Shown in pieces: positions 6,184 to 6,274 of a DNA stretch of 6,274 nt (positions within the stretch are counted from its first letter, which is position 1; each line of letters starts with the position of its first letter). The notes beneath the pieces are model-generated. The model was given only the letters and a program-made list of their open reading frames with translations. It was not told the origin of the DNA and did not search any database. Both the position numbers and the translations under genes were made by a program. The DNA is taken from positions 1 to 6,274 of the forward strand of contig LXTG01000103.1 in the NCBI GenBank assembly GCA_001643535.1, given 5' to 3'. Source of the DNA: a candidate division NC10 bacterium SPGG6 (GTDB lineage Bacteria; Methylomirabilota; Methylomirabilia; Methylomirabilales; CSP1-5).

Positions 6184-6274
6184 ATGCCCATCAAGGAATT
6201 TGCTGGCATGTATTACGTGGAGAACGCCCTGGAGGAAAAGACCCGGCAGCTGGTGGCGCTGGCGGCGATGATTG
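6184..6274 (+). CDS. N-terminal fragment, possible carboxymuconolactone decarboxylase/AhpD-like protein
   Basis: The ATG at 6184, with a strong ribosome-binding site just upstream, opens a frame that runs off the window after 30 complete codons. The visible protein begins MPIKEFAGMYYVENALEEKT and continues RQLVALAAMI. The pattern of an acidic residue, KTR, then a hydrophobic helix LVALAAMI resembles the opening helix of AhpD-like/carboxymuconolactone decarboxylase proteins (typically LDxKTRELIALA). These are small helical cytoplasmic proteins that often carry a CxxC redox pair about 20 residues further on. That diagnostic part is outside the window, so the family call is an inference from one helix. 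The gene is divergent from priA and has its own promoter candidate. There is no signal peptide. That a gene starts here is much surer than what it encodes. Confidence 0.6.
   Translation, partial: MPIKEFAGMYYVENALEEKTRQLVALAAMI

Noticed and set aside
1..6274. CRISPR arrays, tRNA or rRNA genes, insertion sequences, attachment sites
   Set aside because: I saw no spaced repeat series, no tRNA-like cloverleaf, no transposase or integrase motif and no terminal inverted repeats. The coding density is accounted for by the named genes.

Overview
This 6.3-kb window is GC-rich (roughly 60 percent by eye), tightly packed bacterial chromosomal DNA. There are no RNA genes, insertion sequences, CRISPR arrays or obvious signs of transfer. 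A full-length PriA, an HD-GYP protein and HEAT-repeat proteins fit a free-living, GC-rich Gram-negative-type lineage. NC10/Methylomirabilota, Rokubacteria or a related environmental phylum would fit, but this is a low-confidence impression with no marker gene behind it.

Layout, left to right. Positions 1-330 (+) hold the C-terminal end of a HEAT-repeat protein whose start lies outside the window. It converges with, and overlaps by 17 bp, a minus-strand block read right to left: priA (3554-6010), a 575-residue protein with a new-looking N-terminal domain, an acidic linker and C-terminal HEAT repeats (1714-3441), and an HD-GYP protein (314-1717). The last two overlap by ATGA and are almost certainly co-translated. 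To the right of priA is a 173-bp divergent intergenic region with one promoter candidate in each direction. The window ends in the first 30 codons of a plus-strand gene that resembles the carboxymuconolactone decarboxylase/AhpD-like family.

The HEAT and HD-GYP genes appear to be their own transcription unit. The 112-bp gap after priA holds a near-consensus sigma70-type promoter (TTGACA, 16 bp, TATAAA). Two 13-bp direct repeats with one mismatch straddle its -35 box, which suggests a regulated promoter.

The most interesting observation is that the two co-translated proteins share an N-terminal domain. Residues 9-110 of the HD-GYP protein align without gaps, at a constant offset of 11, with residues 20-121 of the HEAT protein (24 identities by my count). 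One partner carries a predicted cyclic-di-GMP phosphodiesterase domain and the other a HEAT scaffold, so the pair may be a two-protein signalling module built on a common sensory or assembly domain. PriA is an ordinary housekeeping neighbour; its start is best placed at the ATG at 6010.
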